Source: Azospirillum halopraeferens DSM 3675
Lineage (GTDB): Bacteria; Pseudomonadota; Alphaproteobacteria; Azospirillales; Azospirillaceae
Length of the DNA: 64,000 bases
Reading direction: 5' to 3'
Assembly: GCF_000429625.1 (NCBI RefSeq)
Contig: NZ_AUCF01000011.1
Location: forward strand, 150,609 to 214,608
Shown here: one piece after another, positions 43,122 to 52,059 of the stretch
Position numbering within the stretch: position 1 is the stretch's first letter
Layout of the letters: every line of letters begins with the position of its first letter
The notes under the pieces: generated by a model
Seen by the model: the letters and a program-made list of their open reading frames with translations, nothing else
Databases searched by the model: none
Told to the model about the DNA's origin: nothing
Program-made: the position numbers and the translations under genes

Positions 43122-44114
43122 ATGAATGCCTTCACTCTCAACCGACGCGCCATCATGCTCACCGCCGTCGCGGGCGCATCGAGCGTGTTCGTTCCGGGTC
43201 CGGGCGGCTCGGGCCGTGCAATGGCGCAGACGGCGCCCTCGCCGAGCGGCAACGCCGGTCACTACCGCTTCCGCGTCGGCGCGATCGGAGCGACCGTCCT
43301 GAGCGACGGCGTCATCGGCGGCCCGCCTCGCGTCTATGCCAGCGACGCGCCCGAGGTGGAGCTTCAGGAGGCTCTGCGGCGAGCCTTCCTGCCGTCCGAC
43401 CACATGACGCTCAACCTGAACACGCTTCTGATCGAGGCCGGCGGCCGGCGGATTCTCCTCGAGGCGGGCGCCGGCACCACGATGGGTCCGAACGGCGGCC
43501 GCATCTTTGAAAACCTGGCGGCGATCGGCCTCGGGCCCGCCGACATCGATGCGATCGTCGTCTCGCACACCCATCCCGATCATGTCGGCAACCTGAGAAC
43601 CGCAGACGGCGGCAAGGCTTTTCCCCGTGCCCTGGTTTTCGCCCCGAAGGCGGACTGGGATTTCTTCGTCCGCACCGACCCGGATCTTTCCTACATGCCG
43701 GTGGCGGAGGATTTCCGCGTGCGCTTCGCCGCCGCCATCAAGAGCAGCCTCGAACCGGTCAGGAACGACGTCGAACTCTATGAAGCCGGCGCCGAGATCG
43801 TGCCCGGCCTCACGACGATCGCCGCCGCCGGACACACGCCGGGCATGGCGACCTTCCTCGTCCATTCCGGGGACGATCAATTGCTGCTGACCGCGGACCT
43901 TGCCTATCACCCGGTCGTCAACGTCGACCGGCCGTGGCTGCCCGGCCCGGACCGTGACAAGGATACGGCTCTCGCGTCGCGCCGGCGCATCTTCGACATG
44001 GCCGCCACCGATGGCATCCCGGTGCTCGGCTTCCATTTCCCCTTCCCCGGCCTCGGCCGGATGCTCAAGACCGACGGCGGCTACGCCTGGGTTCCCGCCA
44101 ACTGGCAGTTCTGA
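43122..44114 (+). CDS. Exported MBL-fold metallo-hydrolase
   Basis: A 330-residue protein. The N-terminus has Arg-Arg followed by a hydrophobic stretch (NRRAIMLTAVAGASSVF) and an AMA-QT cleavage region, so it is probably Tat-exported. The binuclear metal motif is HTHPDHVG at 149-156, with further ligands in AAGHTPGMATF and LTADLAYH. Members include lactonases and arylsulfatase-like hydrolases; the substrate cannot be assigned. ATG 43122 follows an AGGAAGGGACG-type ribosome-binding site. The aldo/keto reductase follows after 30 bases. Confidence 0.88.
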   Translation: MNAFTLNRRAIMLTAVAGASSVFVPGPGGSGRAMAQTAPSPSGNAGHYRFRVGAIGATVLSDGVIGGPPRVYASDAPEVELQEALRRAFLPSDHMTLNLNTLLIEAGGRRILLEAGAGTTMGPNGGRIFENLAAIGLGPADIDAIVVSHTHPDHVGNLRTADGGKAFPRALVFAPKADWDFFVRTDPDLSYMPVAEDFRVRFAAAIKSSLEPVRNDVELYEAGAEIVPGLTTIAAAGHTPGMATFLVHSGDDQLLLTADLAYHPVVNVDRPWLPGPDRDKDTALASRRRIFDMAATDGIPVLGFHFPFPGLGRMLKTDGGYAWVPANWQF

Positions 44115-44144
44115 CAAAGGCTTCCGAGACGCAGGAGACATTTC

Positions 44145-45233
44145 ATGGACCAGTCGAAGATCGATCGGCGCGGCTTTCTCGGAACCATGGGTGCGGCGGC
44201 GACCGGGTTGGCTCTGGCCGCCCCTGCCGTCGCCGTCGCGCAGACAACGGGTGCGACGTCCGCGGCCCCGGCCTCGGGTGCCGGTCCCGAGGTGCTCACC
44301 CGCATCGTGCCGCGCACCGGCGAACGGGTCACCATGCTCGGCCTCGGCACCTTCCTCACCTTCGACCTGAAGCCGGGGGATCCCCGCGCCGACCTCCGGC
44401 AGGTCTTCGAACGCTACGTCGCCGCGGGTGGCCGCGTCGTCGACACCTCGCCTCTCTACGGCTCGGCCGAGGTGAGCGTCGGCCAGTTCATGGGCGAGTT
44501 CGAAGGATCCGACGAGATGTTCCTCGCCAACAAGGTCTGGGCCACCGGAGAATATCTCGGTGATGAAAGCCACGCCGAGGAAAGCTTCCGGCAGTCGCGG
44601 CTGCGGACCTGGCGCAACACCATCAATCTCATGCAATGCCACAGCATCACCAACGCGCCGGTCATCGTCCCGCTGATGAAGGCGTGGAAGCGGGAAGGCC
44701 TCATCCGCCATGTCGGCGTGACCCATCACGAGTCGGCGGCGCAGGACCAGTTGCTGGCGATCGTCGAACGCGACGACGTCGATTTCATCCAGACCAACTA
44801 CTCGATCTTCAACCGCGACGCCGAGCGCCGCCTGCTCCCGGCTGCAGCCGACAAGGGCGTCGGCGTGCTGATCAACCTGCCGCTCGAAAAGGCACGCCTG
44901 ATGAAGGTGGTCGAGGGACGGTCGCTGCCGGATTTCGCGCAGGAATTCGGCGCGACGAGTTGGGCGCAGTTCTTCCTCAAATGGGTCATGGCGCATCCCG
45001 CCGTCACGAGCGTGCTGTGCGGCACTTCGAACCCCGACCATATGAGCGACAACGTCCGGGCGATGACCGGTCCGCTTCCCGACGCGCGCATGCGCGCCCG
45101 CATGGTCGCGCACATGGAGACGATCCCCGGCTTCGGCTCCATCGGCTCCATGCCCTGGTACCCCGACAAGGAGAACATGTATTTCGGTCTGATCCGGGAG
45201 GCACAGGCCAACGCCGCGCGGCGCCTGCGATGA
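44145..45233 (+). CDS. Tat-exported aldo/keto reductase
   Basis: A 362-residue protein. The opening SKIDRRGFLGTMGAAATGLALAAP is a textbook twin-arginine signal, unusual for an NADPH-dependent family but known for some exported members. The barrel shows LGLGTFLTF, RVVDTSPLYGSAEVSVG (catalytic Asp and Tyr), VTHHESAAQ and FIQTNYSIFNRDAE. Probably co-transcribed with the MBL hydrolase under the divergent LysR protein. Substrate is unknown. Confidence 0.9.
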   Translation: MDQSKIDRRGFLGTMGAAATGLALAAPAVAVAQTTGATSAAPASGAGPEVLTRIVPRTGERVTMLGLGTFLTFDLKPGDPRADLRQVFERYVAAGGRVVDTSPLYGSAEVSVGQFMGEFEGSDEMFLANKVWATGEYLGDESHAEESFRQSRLRTWRNTINLMQCHSITNAPVIVPLMKAWKREGLIRHVGVTHHESAAQDQLLAIVERDDVDFIQTNYSIFNRDAERRLLPAAADKGVGVLINLPLEKARLMKVVEGRSLPDFAQEFGATSWAQFFLKWVMAHPAVTSVLCGTSNPDHMSDNVRAMTGPLPDARMRARMVAHMETIPGFGSIGSMPWYPDKENMYFGLIREAQANAARRLR

Positions 45234-45239
45234 CCTCGC

Positions 45240-45282
45240 ATACCGTCGGCAATTGATCACGTCCATCAATTGCCGCCGGTAT
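45240..45282. repeat. REP-like palindrome
   Basis: ATACCGTCGGCAATTGAT and ATCAATTGCCGCCGGTAT form 18-bp arms with one mismatch around a 7-base loop (CACGTCC). The segment TGCCGCCGGTATCAC is shared with the hairpin after cysW (27235-27249), so both belong to a dispersed repeat family. It may also act as a terminator for the reductase gene just upstream. Confidence 0.65.
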
Positions 45283-45389
45283 CACAACCATTCGGAACGA
45301 GATACCGGTGAATTCAGGGCCGGGAGCGCGGTGGACCCGATCGGCGGGGCCACCGGGGAGGCGGAACCGGGAATGCGGAAGGACCGGAA

Positions 45390-46328
45390 TCAGTCCGCCC
45401 CTTCCGCCGCCTGACCGCCCTCGATCAGCGCGCCGGCCCGTTCGACCAGGAAGCGGCGCAGGCTGGCCTGCACCGGCAGGGCCGGCGTGTGGCGGCGCTG
45501 CGCGACATACCAGGAGCGCATCAGGGGCAGCCCCTCCACCGCCGGCGTGCACAGCAGGCCGCCGCTCAGCTCCAGCGCAATGGTGTGGCGGGAGATCAGG
45601 GCCACGCCCATGCCGGCCATCACCGCCTGCTTGATCATCTCGTTGCTGCTGGACGTCATGGCGATGTCGGGGACGAAGCCGGCGGCGCGGAAGAACCGCT
45701 CCATCAGGGCGCGCGTGCCCGACCCGTCCTCGCGCACGATGAAGCGCTGGCCGGCCAGGGCCGCAAGCGGCAGCGGGCCCGGCGCGCCGGCCAGCGGGTT
45801 CGACGGGGCGGCGATGAGCACCGTGGGGTGGGGGGCGAAGGGGGCGGCGTCCACCTCCGCGCCGTCGGGCGGCGCACCCATCACGGCCAGGTCCACCTCG
45901 CCCCCGGTCAGCGCCTCCAGGATGCGGCGCCGGTTGCCGTCCTGCAGCGTGATGGTGACGGCGGGGTGGTCGGCCTGGAAGCGCCCCATCAGGTGCGGCA
46001 CGATGTAGGTGGCCGTGCTCACCAGCCCCAGCGTGACGTGGCCGCTGCTCACCCCCTTGAGCGCCTGCATGCGCTGGTCGGCGGCGGTGAGCGTGTCCAG
46101 CACCATGCGGGCGCAGGGCAGCAGCTCGCGCCCGGCGTCGGTCAGCACCACCCGGCGCCCCACCCGCTCGAACAGGGGGAAGCCGCTCAACCCCTCGATC
46201 TGCCGGATCTGGAACGAGATGGCGGCGGGCGTCAGGTTCAGCCGCTCGGCGACGCGGGCGAAGGACAGGGTGCGGGCCGCTTCCACGAAGATCTGGAGTT
46301 GCCGGACGGTCGCGTAGCGCAGCGTCAT
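45390..46328 (-). CDS. LysR-family regulator, CbbR-like
   Basis: A 312-residue protein. The N-terminus YATVRQLQIFVEAARTLSFARVAERLNLTPAAISFQIRQIEGLSGFPLFERVGRRVVLTDAG strongly resembles CbbR-type LysR regulators. An effector domain follows (GLVSTATYIVPHLMGRFQADHP). It is divergent from the nadE-pncC fusion gene across about 175 bases, so it may regulate NAD synthesis, or it may be a coincidental neighbour. No cbb genes are present in the window. Confidence 0.9.
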   Translation of the reverse strand: MTLRYATVRQLQIFVEAARTLSFARVAERLNLTPAAISFQIRQIEGLSGFPLFERVGRRVVLTDAGRELLPCARMVLDTLTAADQRMQALKGVSSGHVTLGLVSTATYIVPHLMGRFQADHPAVTITLQDGNRRRILEALTGGEVDLAVMGAPPDGAEVDAAPFAPHPTVLIAAPSNPLAGAPGPLPLAALAGQRFIVREDGSGTRALMERFFRAAGFVPDIAMTSSSNEMIKQAVMAGMGVALISRHTIALELSGGLLCTPAVEGLPLMRSWYVAQRRHTPALPVQASLRRFLVERAGALIEGGQAAEGAD

Positions 46329-46502
46329 CGTGCAGGGGTCCCTCGTCAGGAGCGGCGGAGCGTCGCGACCGGCTACGCTGCCGGACCGGACCGCCGGTTG
46401 CAAGACCGGGGGCGGGACGTTTCCGGCCTGCGGCGGGCCGTCCGGCCGATTCCCGTGTTGATCTTCCCGTGGACAGCAACGGCCAAGGGGGACCCGACCG
46501 CC

Positions 46503-48008
46503 ATGACGCTTCAGGACAGCATCCTCGACCTCAGCCGGCAGGCCCGGATCGGGCCGCTGTCGCCGTGGCTCGCCCGCCGGTTCGAGGAGCAGGTCGCGCG
46601 CGGCCTGTTCCTGCCGGAGAGCGAGCTGGACACCGTCGGCACCCGTCTGGTCGCGGACCTGGCCGCCTACCGCGCGCAGGCGGGGGTGGGGACGGCGGTG
46701 CTGGGGATGTCCGGCGGTGTCGACAGCGCGCTGACCGCGGCGCTGCTGAAGCGGGCGGGCTGGCGGGTGGTCGGCTACACCCTGCCCATCGAGCAGGCCC
46801 CCGAGGAGACCGAGCGCGGCGTCGAAGCGTGCCGGGCGCTGGGGCTGGAGCACCTCCACCTCGACCTCTCCGACCAGTACCGCGCGCTGGTCGCCACGCT
46901 GGGCGGGCTGGACCCCGACCTGCCCGGGGCGGGCGATACCGCCCGGCGCATCCGGCGCGGCAACCTGCGCGCCCGGCTGCGGATGATCACCCTCTACGAC
47001 CAGGCCCACCGCTTCGGCGGCGTGGTCGCCTCCACCGACAACCTGTCGGAGCTGGGGGCCGGCTTCTGGACCCTGCACGGAGACGTGGGCGACATCGCCC
47101 CGGTGCAGTCGCTGCTGAAATCGTGGGAGGTGCCGTGGATGGCCCGCGCCTATGGCGTGCCGGAACGGACGTGGCGGGCGACGCCCACCGACGGGCTGGG
47201 CATCGACGCGGGCGACGAGGCGCAGCTCGGCGCCAGCTATCTGGAATGGGACGTCATGGTGTTCGCCATCATGGACGCCGCCTTCCGCGACCCGGACCTG
47301 ACCGCCGACGCGCTGCCGGAGCGGCTGGGGCTCCTCGGCGACGAGCGGGCTGCCCTGGTCCACCGCAACGTGATGACCCGCCTCGGCCGGACGTGGTTCA
47401 AGCGCGTCAACCCGATCCGGCTGGAGCATCCGATCGACGATCGGTTCACGGCGATCGACACCCTGGACGCCCGCTTCTTCCGCCCGGCCGTGCTGCACTC
47501 CGACGCGGGATGGTTCACGGTGCCCGCCGACGCCACAGCCCTGGCCTGCGCGCTGGTGGAGGCGTGCAAGGCGTCGGGCGACCGGGTGGTGACGGCGGAA
47601 TCCTGCACCGCCGGCCTGATCGGGTCCACGCTGGCCGCCGTGCCCGAGAGTTCCGACGTGGTGGAGGGCGCCTTCGTCACCTACCGCACCGAATTGAAGA
47701 CCGATGCCCTGGGCGTGCCGGCGGACCTTCTGGACCGCCTCACCCCCTACCATCCCGAGGTGGCGCAGCGGATGGCCGAGGGGGCGCTCGCCCGTGCGCC
47801 CGGTGCCACGCTGGCGCTGGCGGTCACCGGCGTCGGCGGCCCCGGGCCGCGGTGCGGCAAGCCGCCCGGCCTCGTCTACATCGCCGTCGCGCGCCGCGGC
47901 GCTGCGGTGCGGGTGGAGGAGCGGCGGTTCGAGGGCACACCGAAGGAGGTGCTGGCCGCCACCCTGCGCGCCGCGCTGGCCCTGGCGCTCGACCGGTTCG
48001 CGGGGTGA
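46503..48008 (+). CDS. Fusion: NAD synthetase (NadE) with PncC/CinA-C NMN amidohydrolase
   Basis: A 501-residue two-domain protein. Residues about 1-320 are NAD synthetase: PP-loop GMSGGVDSALTAALL with SGGVDS at 70-75, ASTDNLSELGAGFWTLHGDVGDIAPVQSL at 177-204, without the glutaminase domain of the long form. Residues about 345-500 are a CinA C-terminal/PncC domain: VVTAESCTAGLIGSTLA with Ser 367, FVTYRTELKTDALGV, and TGVGGPGPR. NadE amidates deamido-NAD using ammonia; PncC deamidates NMN and releases ammonia. A single uninterrupted frame joins them. Together with nadD this covers NMN recycling to NAD. Confidence 0.9.
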   Translation: MTLQDSILDLSRQARIGPLSPWLARRFEEQVARGLFLPESELDTVGTRLVADLAAYRAQAGVGTAVLGMSGGVDSALTAALLKRAGWRVVGYTLPIEQAPEETERGVEACRALGLEHLHLDLSDQYRALVATLGGLDPDLPGAGDTARRIRRGNLRARLRMITLYDQAHRFGGVVASTDNLSELGAGFWTLHGDVGDIAPVQSLLKSWEVPWMARAYGVPERTWRATPTDGLGIDAGDEAQLGASYLEWDVMVFAIMDAAFRDPDLTADALPERLGLLGDERAALVHRNVMTRLGRTWFKRVNPIRLEHPIDDRFTAIDTLDARFFRPAVLHSDAGWFTVPADATALACALVEACKASGDRVVTAESCTAGLIGSTLAAVPESSDVVEGAFVTYRTELKTDALGVPADLLDRLTPYHPEVAQRMAEGALARAPGATLALAVTGVGGPGPRCGKPPGLVYIAVARRGAAVRVEERRFEGTPKEVLAATLRAALALALDRFAG

Positions 48009-48106
48009 TCCGCCGGCGATCGTTCGTGCCGCAATTGTTCCTGGCTCCCCGTTCGCCCACCGTATAAGAGGAATGCCGGTACGGTCGGCGTCGAGGGGAG
48101 GGGAGC

Positions 48107-50149
48107 GTGGCGCAAACTCGTCCGGTGGTGGCCCGCCGCCTGATCGCCGGCCTGCTCGGGCTGGCGGTGCTGACGGTGGCCGCCGTCGCGGTCGCCGTCT
48201 ACGGCGCCGCGGAGTTCCGCCGCGGGTTCGATCACATCGCGCTCACCCGCACCGGGCATCTCGTCGCCTTCTCGAAGCTGGCGCAGCAGAGCCAGATCGT
48301 GGCGGCGAGCGCGCCGCGCCTGGTGGCCTCCGCCGACGGGTTCGAGCTGGAGCGGCAGGTCCGCAGCACCGGCGACCTGTTCGCCCTGCTGGACGAGGCG
48401 TTCGCCGAACTGGAGGCGTCGGGCGCCGATGCCGCGGCGGTGGCGGCGCTGGCCGGGTACCGCCCGCTGCTGGCCGAAAGCCTCGACCGGATCGCCGACC
48501 TGGTGGCGCAGCGGCACGCCGCGGAACAGGCCCTGCTGGACAGCGTCGTCCGGCTCGGCACCACCGCCCGCGACCTGCGGCGGGTCGAGGCGCTCACCGG
48601 GGCGGCCCTCACCGGGGCCGCCGGCGAGGGCGAGCTGGAGACCGCGGTGGCCCGGCTGGACAGCCTGCGGTCCTTCACCGCCACCGTCAATCTGGCCATC
48701 GACCGCATGCTGCCGGTGGCCGTGGTGCCCATCGCCGCCGCGCTCGCCCCCATGGAGGCCGACGTCCGCGTCCTTCTGGAGCAGGGCCGCGGCACCCTGC
48801 GCGAACTGCCGCCGGCCCACGCCCACAGCCTGCTGGCGGTGCTCGACACCGTCGCGGCCCTGGCGGAGGGGCCGGAGAGCGTGTTCGCCCTGCGCCACCG
48901 CCAGATCGACATCGCCGCGCGCACCCGCGGGCTGCTGGCGCAGAACGCCGTCGTGGCCGGGCGGTTCGTGGCGACCGTGTCGCGCACCTTCACCGACCTG
49001 CAGGGCGCCATCGCCGCGGAGCGGCGGGATTTCGGCGTGTTCATCGCGACCGCCTACCGCGGCCTGCTGGCCATCGGCGGCGTGGCGGTGCTGGCCGCCC
49101 TGCTGGTGGTGCTGTACGTGCGCGGCCGGGTGATCGGCCGGCTTCTGGAGTTGAAGCGGTGCATGACCGCCAATGCCGGCGGGGCCGCGGTCCCCGTGCC
49201 GGTCGAGGGCGATGACGAGATCGCCGACATGGGTCGCGCCTTCCGCCATTTCGTCGACGCCGTCGCCGCGCGCGAAGCGGCGCTGGCCGCCAAGTCGCGG
49301 GACCTGGAGGCGGCGCTGGCTTCGGTGGACGAAGGCACGCGCTACGCCCGGCGCATCCAGCGGTCCCTGCTGCCGCCGGCCGACGCCCACGGCGGGCTGC
49401 TGCGCGACGTGGCGGTGGTCTGGCAGCCGCTCGACGTGGTGGGCGGCGATTGCTACTGGATCGGCGCGGTGGACGGCCGCTGCGTGGTCGCCCTGATGGA
49501 CTGCACCGGGCACGGGGTGCCGGGAGCGGTGATGACCGCCATCGCCTCCTCCGCCTTCACCCGCATCCTGCAGGACCACGGGCAGCACGACCCGGCCGTC
49601 ATCCTGGAGCGCATGGACGCCATGGTGCGCGCCGCCCTGCGCCAGGACGCCGCGGACGACGATGCCGAGTCGTCGGACGACGGGCTGGACGCGGCGGTGT
49701 GCATCATCGACCCCGCCGCCGGCCGCCTGTCCTTCGCCGGCGCCAACCTGCCGCTGCTCTACCACGCCGACGGGGCGCTGCACCTGATCCGGGGCACGCG
49801 GGCCAGCCTCGGCTACCGCCGGGGAGCGCGGGCCGGCGCGCACTTCGTACGGCACGATCTGCCCCTGCGGCCGGATCTGCGGGTTTATCTCCACACCGAC
49901 GGCGTGACCGATCACGTCGGCGGTCCCAAGCGCCTGCTGTTCGGCCGGCGCCGCCTGCAGGAGGTTCTGGAAGGTGCCGCCGGTCTGTCCATGGCGGCGG
50001 TGGCGTCCCGGCTGCTCGACACCCTCGACACCTACCGCGGCGGCGAGCCGCGGCGCGACGACGTGACCTTCATCGCCTTCGCCCCGACCGCCGCCGGGGC
50101 TCCGGTGGAAGCGGCCGCGGAGCGCGCGGAGGCGGAGCCCGCGGGCTGA
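48107..50149 (+). CDS. SiaA-like membrane PP2C/SpoIIE phosphatase
   Basis: A 680-residue protein. A transmembrane helix lies at about 13-33, a long helical periplasmic domain follows, and a second transmembrane helix sits at about 318-342, then a HAMP-like region. The cytoplasmic PPM-type domain begins with RRIQRSLLPPAD (about 420) and contains VVGGDCYWIG, MDCTGHGVPGAVMT and LHTDGVTDHVGG with the metal-binding aspartates. This is the SiaA layout. SiaA dephosphorylates SiaC; SiaC- and SiaB-like genes lie at 52056-53028. The start is GTG 48107 after GAGGGGAGGGGAG. Confidence 0.88.
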   Translation: MAQTRPVVARRLIAGLLGLAVLTVAAVAVAVYGAAEFRRGFDHIALTRTGHLVAFSKLAQQSQIVAASAPRLVASADGFELERQVRSTGDLFALLDEAFAELEASGADAAAVAALAGYRPLLAESLDRIADLVAQRHAAEQALLDSVVRLGTTARDLRRVEALTGAALTGAAGEGELETAVARLDSLRSFTATVNLAIDRMLPVAVVPIAAALAPMEADVRVLLEQGRGTLRELPPAHAHSLLAVLDTVAALAEGPESVFALRHRQIDIAARTRGLLAQNAVVAGRFVATVSRTFTDLQGAIAAERRDFGVFIATAYRGLLAIGGVAVLAALLVVLYVRGRVIGRLLELKRCMTANAGGAAVPVPVEGDDEIADMGRAFRHFVDAVAAREAALAAKSRDLEAALASVDEGTRYARRIQRSLLPPADAHGGLLRDVAVVWQPLDVVGGDCYWIGAVDGRCVVALMDCTGHGVPGAVMTAIASSAFTRILQDHGQHDPAVILERMDAMVRAALRQDAADDDAESSDDGLDAAVCIIDPAAGRLSFAGANLPLLYHADGALHLIRGTRASLGYRRGARAGAHFVRHDLPLRPDLRVYLHTDGVTDHVGGPKRLLFGRRRLQEVLEGAAGLSMAAVASRLLDTLDTYRGGEPRRDDVTFIAFAPTAAGAPVEAAAERAEAEPAG

Positions 50150-50286
50150 CGCCGACGGCCATTCCGCGCCCGAACGCGAAAGGGAATTGACACGCGCGGG
50201 TTGCCATCTTGCGCACCGCGACATACGGATATATGAATGGCGGGGCTCCGGCCTGCGCCTTCGGACAACAACGGCTGTGTGTATTC

Positions 50287-51006
50287 ATGCCAGCACCGGT
50301 GATCGCCGTCGTCGAAGACGAACCTCTGCTGCGCCGTGATCTGGTCGAGTATCTGCGCGACTGCGGGTTCGACGCCGTCGGTGCGAAGAACGGCCGCGAA
50401 TTGGGCGATCTCCTGGCGACCCGGACGGTGCGGGTGGTGCTGCTTGACGTCAATCTGCCGGGCGACGACGGATTCGCGCTTGCGGCGCGGTTGCGCGACC
50501 ACCCCGCGATCGGCGTCATCATGGTCACCGCGCGCAGCTCCACCATCGACCGCGTGGTGGGGCTGGAGATCGGGGCCGACGCCTATCTGGTGAAGCCGGT
50601 GGAGATGCGCGAGGTGGAGGCGCAGGTGAAGTCGCTGCTGCGCCGGCTCGACGGTATTCCCGCCGCCGCTCCCGCCGCCGCGGACTCCGCCCCCGCCGAC
50701 GAGCCGCGCTGGACCCTCGACGCCACGGAATGGACGCTGACCAGCCCCGGCGGCGTCACCATGTCGCTGACCAGCACCGAGATGAAGCTGATGAGCCTGC
50801 TGGCCGAACTGGCCCGCCAGCCGGCGACCCGCGACCAGATCTCCATGGCCGTCCACAGCCGCCGCTGGAACCCCGAGGACCGCTCCATCGACACGGTCGT
50901 CGGCCGCCTGCGCCACAAGATGGAGTCGGCGCTGGGCGACTCGACGCCGCTGAAATCGGTGCACGGAGTCGGCTACGTCTTCTCCGCCACGGTCCGCGTG
51001 GTGTGA
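50287..51006 (+). CDS. OmpR-family response regulator
   Basis: A 239-residue protein. Receiver domain: VIAVVEDEPLLR, phosphoacceptor Asp in VVLLDVNLPGDDGF, and Lys in DAYLVKPVEMREV. It is linked by an Ala/Pro stretch to a C-terminal winged-helix DNA-binding domain (SLTSTEMKLMSLLAELARQP, then SIDTVVGRLRHKME and GVGYVF). I start at ATG 50287; an earlier in-frame ATG at 50233 adds an unlikely leader. It converges with the histidine kinase at 51022, which is its likely partner. Confidence 0.93.
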   Translation: MPAPVIAVVEDEPLLRRDLVEYLRDCGFDAVGAKNGRELGDLLATRTVRVVLLDVNLPGDDGFALAARLRDHPAIGVIMVTARSSTIDRVVGLEIGADAYLVKPVEMREVEAQVKSLLRRLDGIPAAAPAAADSAPADEPRWTLDATEWTLTSPGGVTMSLTSTEMKLMSLLAELARQPATRDQISMAVHSRRWNPEDRSIDTVVGRLRHKMESALGDSTPLKSVHGVGYVFSATVRVV

Positions 51007-51021
51007 TCGCCGCCGCCGGCC

Positions 51022-52059
51022 TCAGCCCGCGGCTCCGTCCTCGTGCGGCATGGGGGCGCGGGCGGGAAAGCGCAGCGTGAAGGCGGTGCCCCGGCCGGGC
51101 TCGCTGGCCGCCGTGATGGTGCCGCCCAGCGGGCCGACCACCAGGTTGTGGACGATGTGCAGGCCGAGCCCGCTGCCGCCCTCGCCGCGCCGGGTGGTGA
51201 AGAACGGCTCGAACACGTGGGGCAGATCGTCGGGGGCGATGCCGGCGCCGTCGTCGGCGAAGACCAGCTCCACCGGGTCGTCGCCGGTGACCCGGATGGT
51301 CATGGTGCCGGGCCGGCCGTCGCGGTAGGCGTGCTGGAGAGCGTTGAGCACCAGATTGGTCAGGATCTGCGACACCGCGCCGGGAAAGCCGTCCAGCTCC
51401 GGTTCGGGCGGGCAGTCCACCGTCACCGTGTGGTTGCCCTGGCGCAGTTCGGGCTGCAGGCTCAGCAGCACCTCGCGGATGTAGGGACCCAGCTTGAAGA
51501 CGCGCCGTTCGGAACTGGCGCGGTCCACCGCCACCTGCTTGAAGCTGTGGATCAGCGCCGCCGCCCGCTCGCAGTTGGCCAGGATGAGGGCGGTGGTGTC
51601 GGTGGCCGTGGCGAGATAGCGGGTGAAGTCGCTGCGCCCCAGCGCGCCGCGGTCGACCGTGTCGCGCAGCCGCTGCGTGGCATCGGCGAGGTGGGAGGCG
51701 CAGGAGACGGCGATGCCCACGGGCGTGTTGATCTCGTGCGCCACGCCCGCCACCAGCGCGCCCAGCGAGGCCAGCCGTTCGGACCGCACGATGATGTCCT
51801 GCGCCTCGCGCAGGTGCACCAGCGCCGTTTCCGCCTCGTTGCGGCGGCGCTCCAGCTCCTCGTTGGCGGCGGCGAGCTGGGCTTGCAAGCGGTCGCTGAC
51901 CCGCACCAGCCGGCGCTGGTCACGATAGGAGCGCCGGAAGGCGTCGATCAGCGCGCCGAGATCCTCGCAGCACTCCGGGGCGACGTCGGCCAGCCGCTCC
52001 CGCAGCCGGTCGGCGTGCTCGATTACCTGTTCCTCGGCGGCGAACAGGTTGAAGCTCAT
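51022..52059 (-). CDS. Histidine kinase of the SiaB/SiaC cluster
   Basis: A 345-residue soluble kinase without transmembrane helices. The coiled coil LQAQLAAANEELERRRNEAETALVHL leads to the H-box SLGALVAGVAHEINTPVGIAVS and a HATPase domain with N-box LTNLVLNALQHAYRDG and G-boxes DDGAGIAPDDLP and GGSGLGLHIVHNLV. Its ATG overlaps the stop of the SiaC-like gene by four bases, so it is translated with the partner-switch proteins. It may phosphorylate the OmpR-type regulator encoded just beyond its 3' end. Confidence 0.92.
   Translation of the reverse strand: MSFNLFAAEEQVIEHADRLRERLADVAPECCEDLGALIDAFRRSYRDQRRLVRVSDRLQAQLAAANEELERRRNEAETALVHLREAQDIIVRSERLASLGALVAGVAHEINTPVGIAVSCASHLADATQRLRDTVDRGALGRSDFTRYLATATDTTALILANCERAAALIHSFKQVAVDRASSERRVFKLGPYIREVLLSLQPELRQGNHTVTVDCPPEPELDGFPGAVSQILTNLVLNALQHAYRDGRPGTMTIRVTGDDPVELVFADDGAGIAPDDLPHVFEPFFTTRRGEGGSGLGLHIVHNLVVGPLGGTITAASEPGRGTAFTLRFPARAPMPHEDGAAG

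Noticed and set aside
45489..46502. An N-terminal extension of the NadE-PncC fusion
   Set aside because: The extension is antisense to the LysR gene and lacks protein-like sequence; ATG 46503 begins the NadE domain.
49450..50190. A plus-strand 246-codon frame overlapping the phosphatase gene
   Set aside because: It lies in another frame over the conserved PPM-type domain and has only composition-driven openness.
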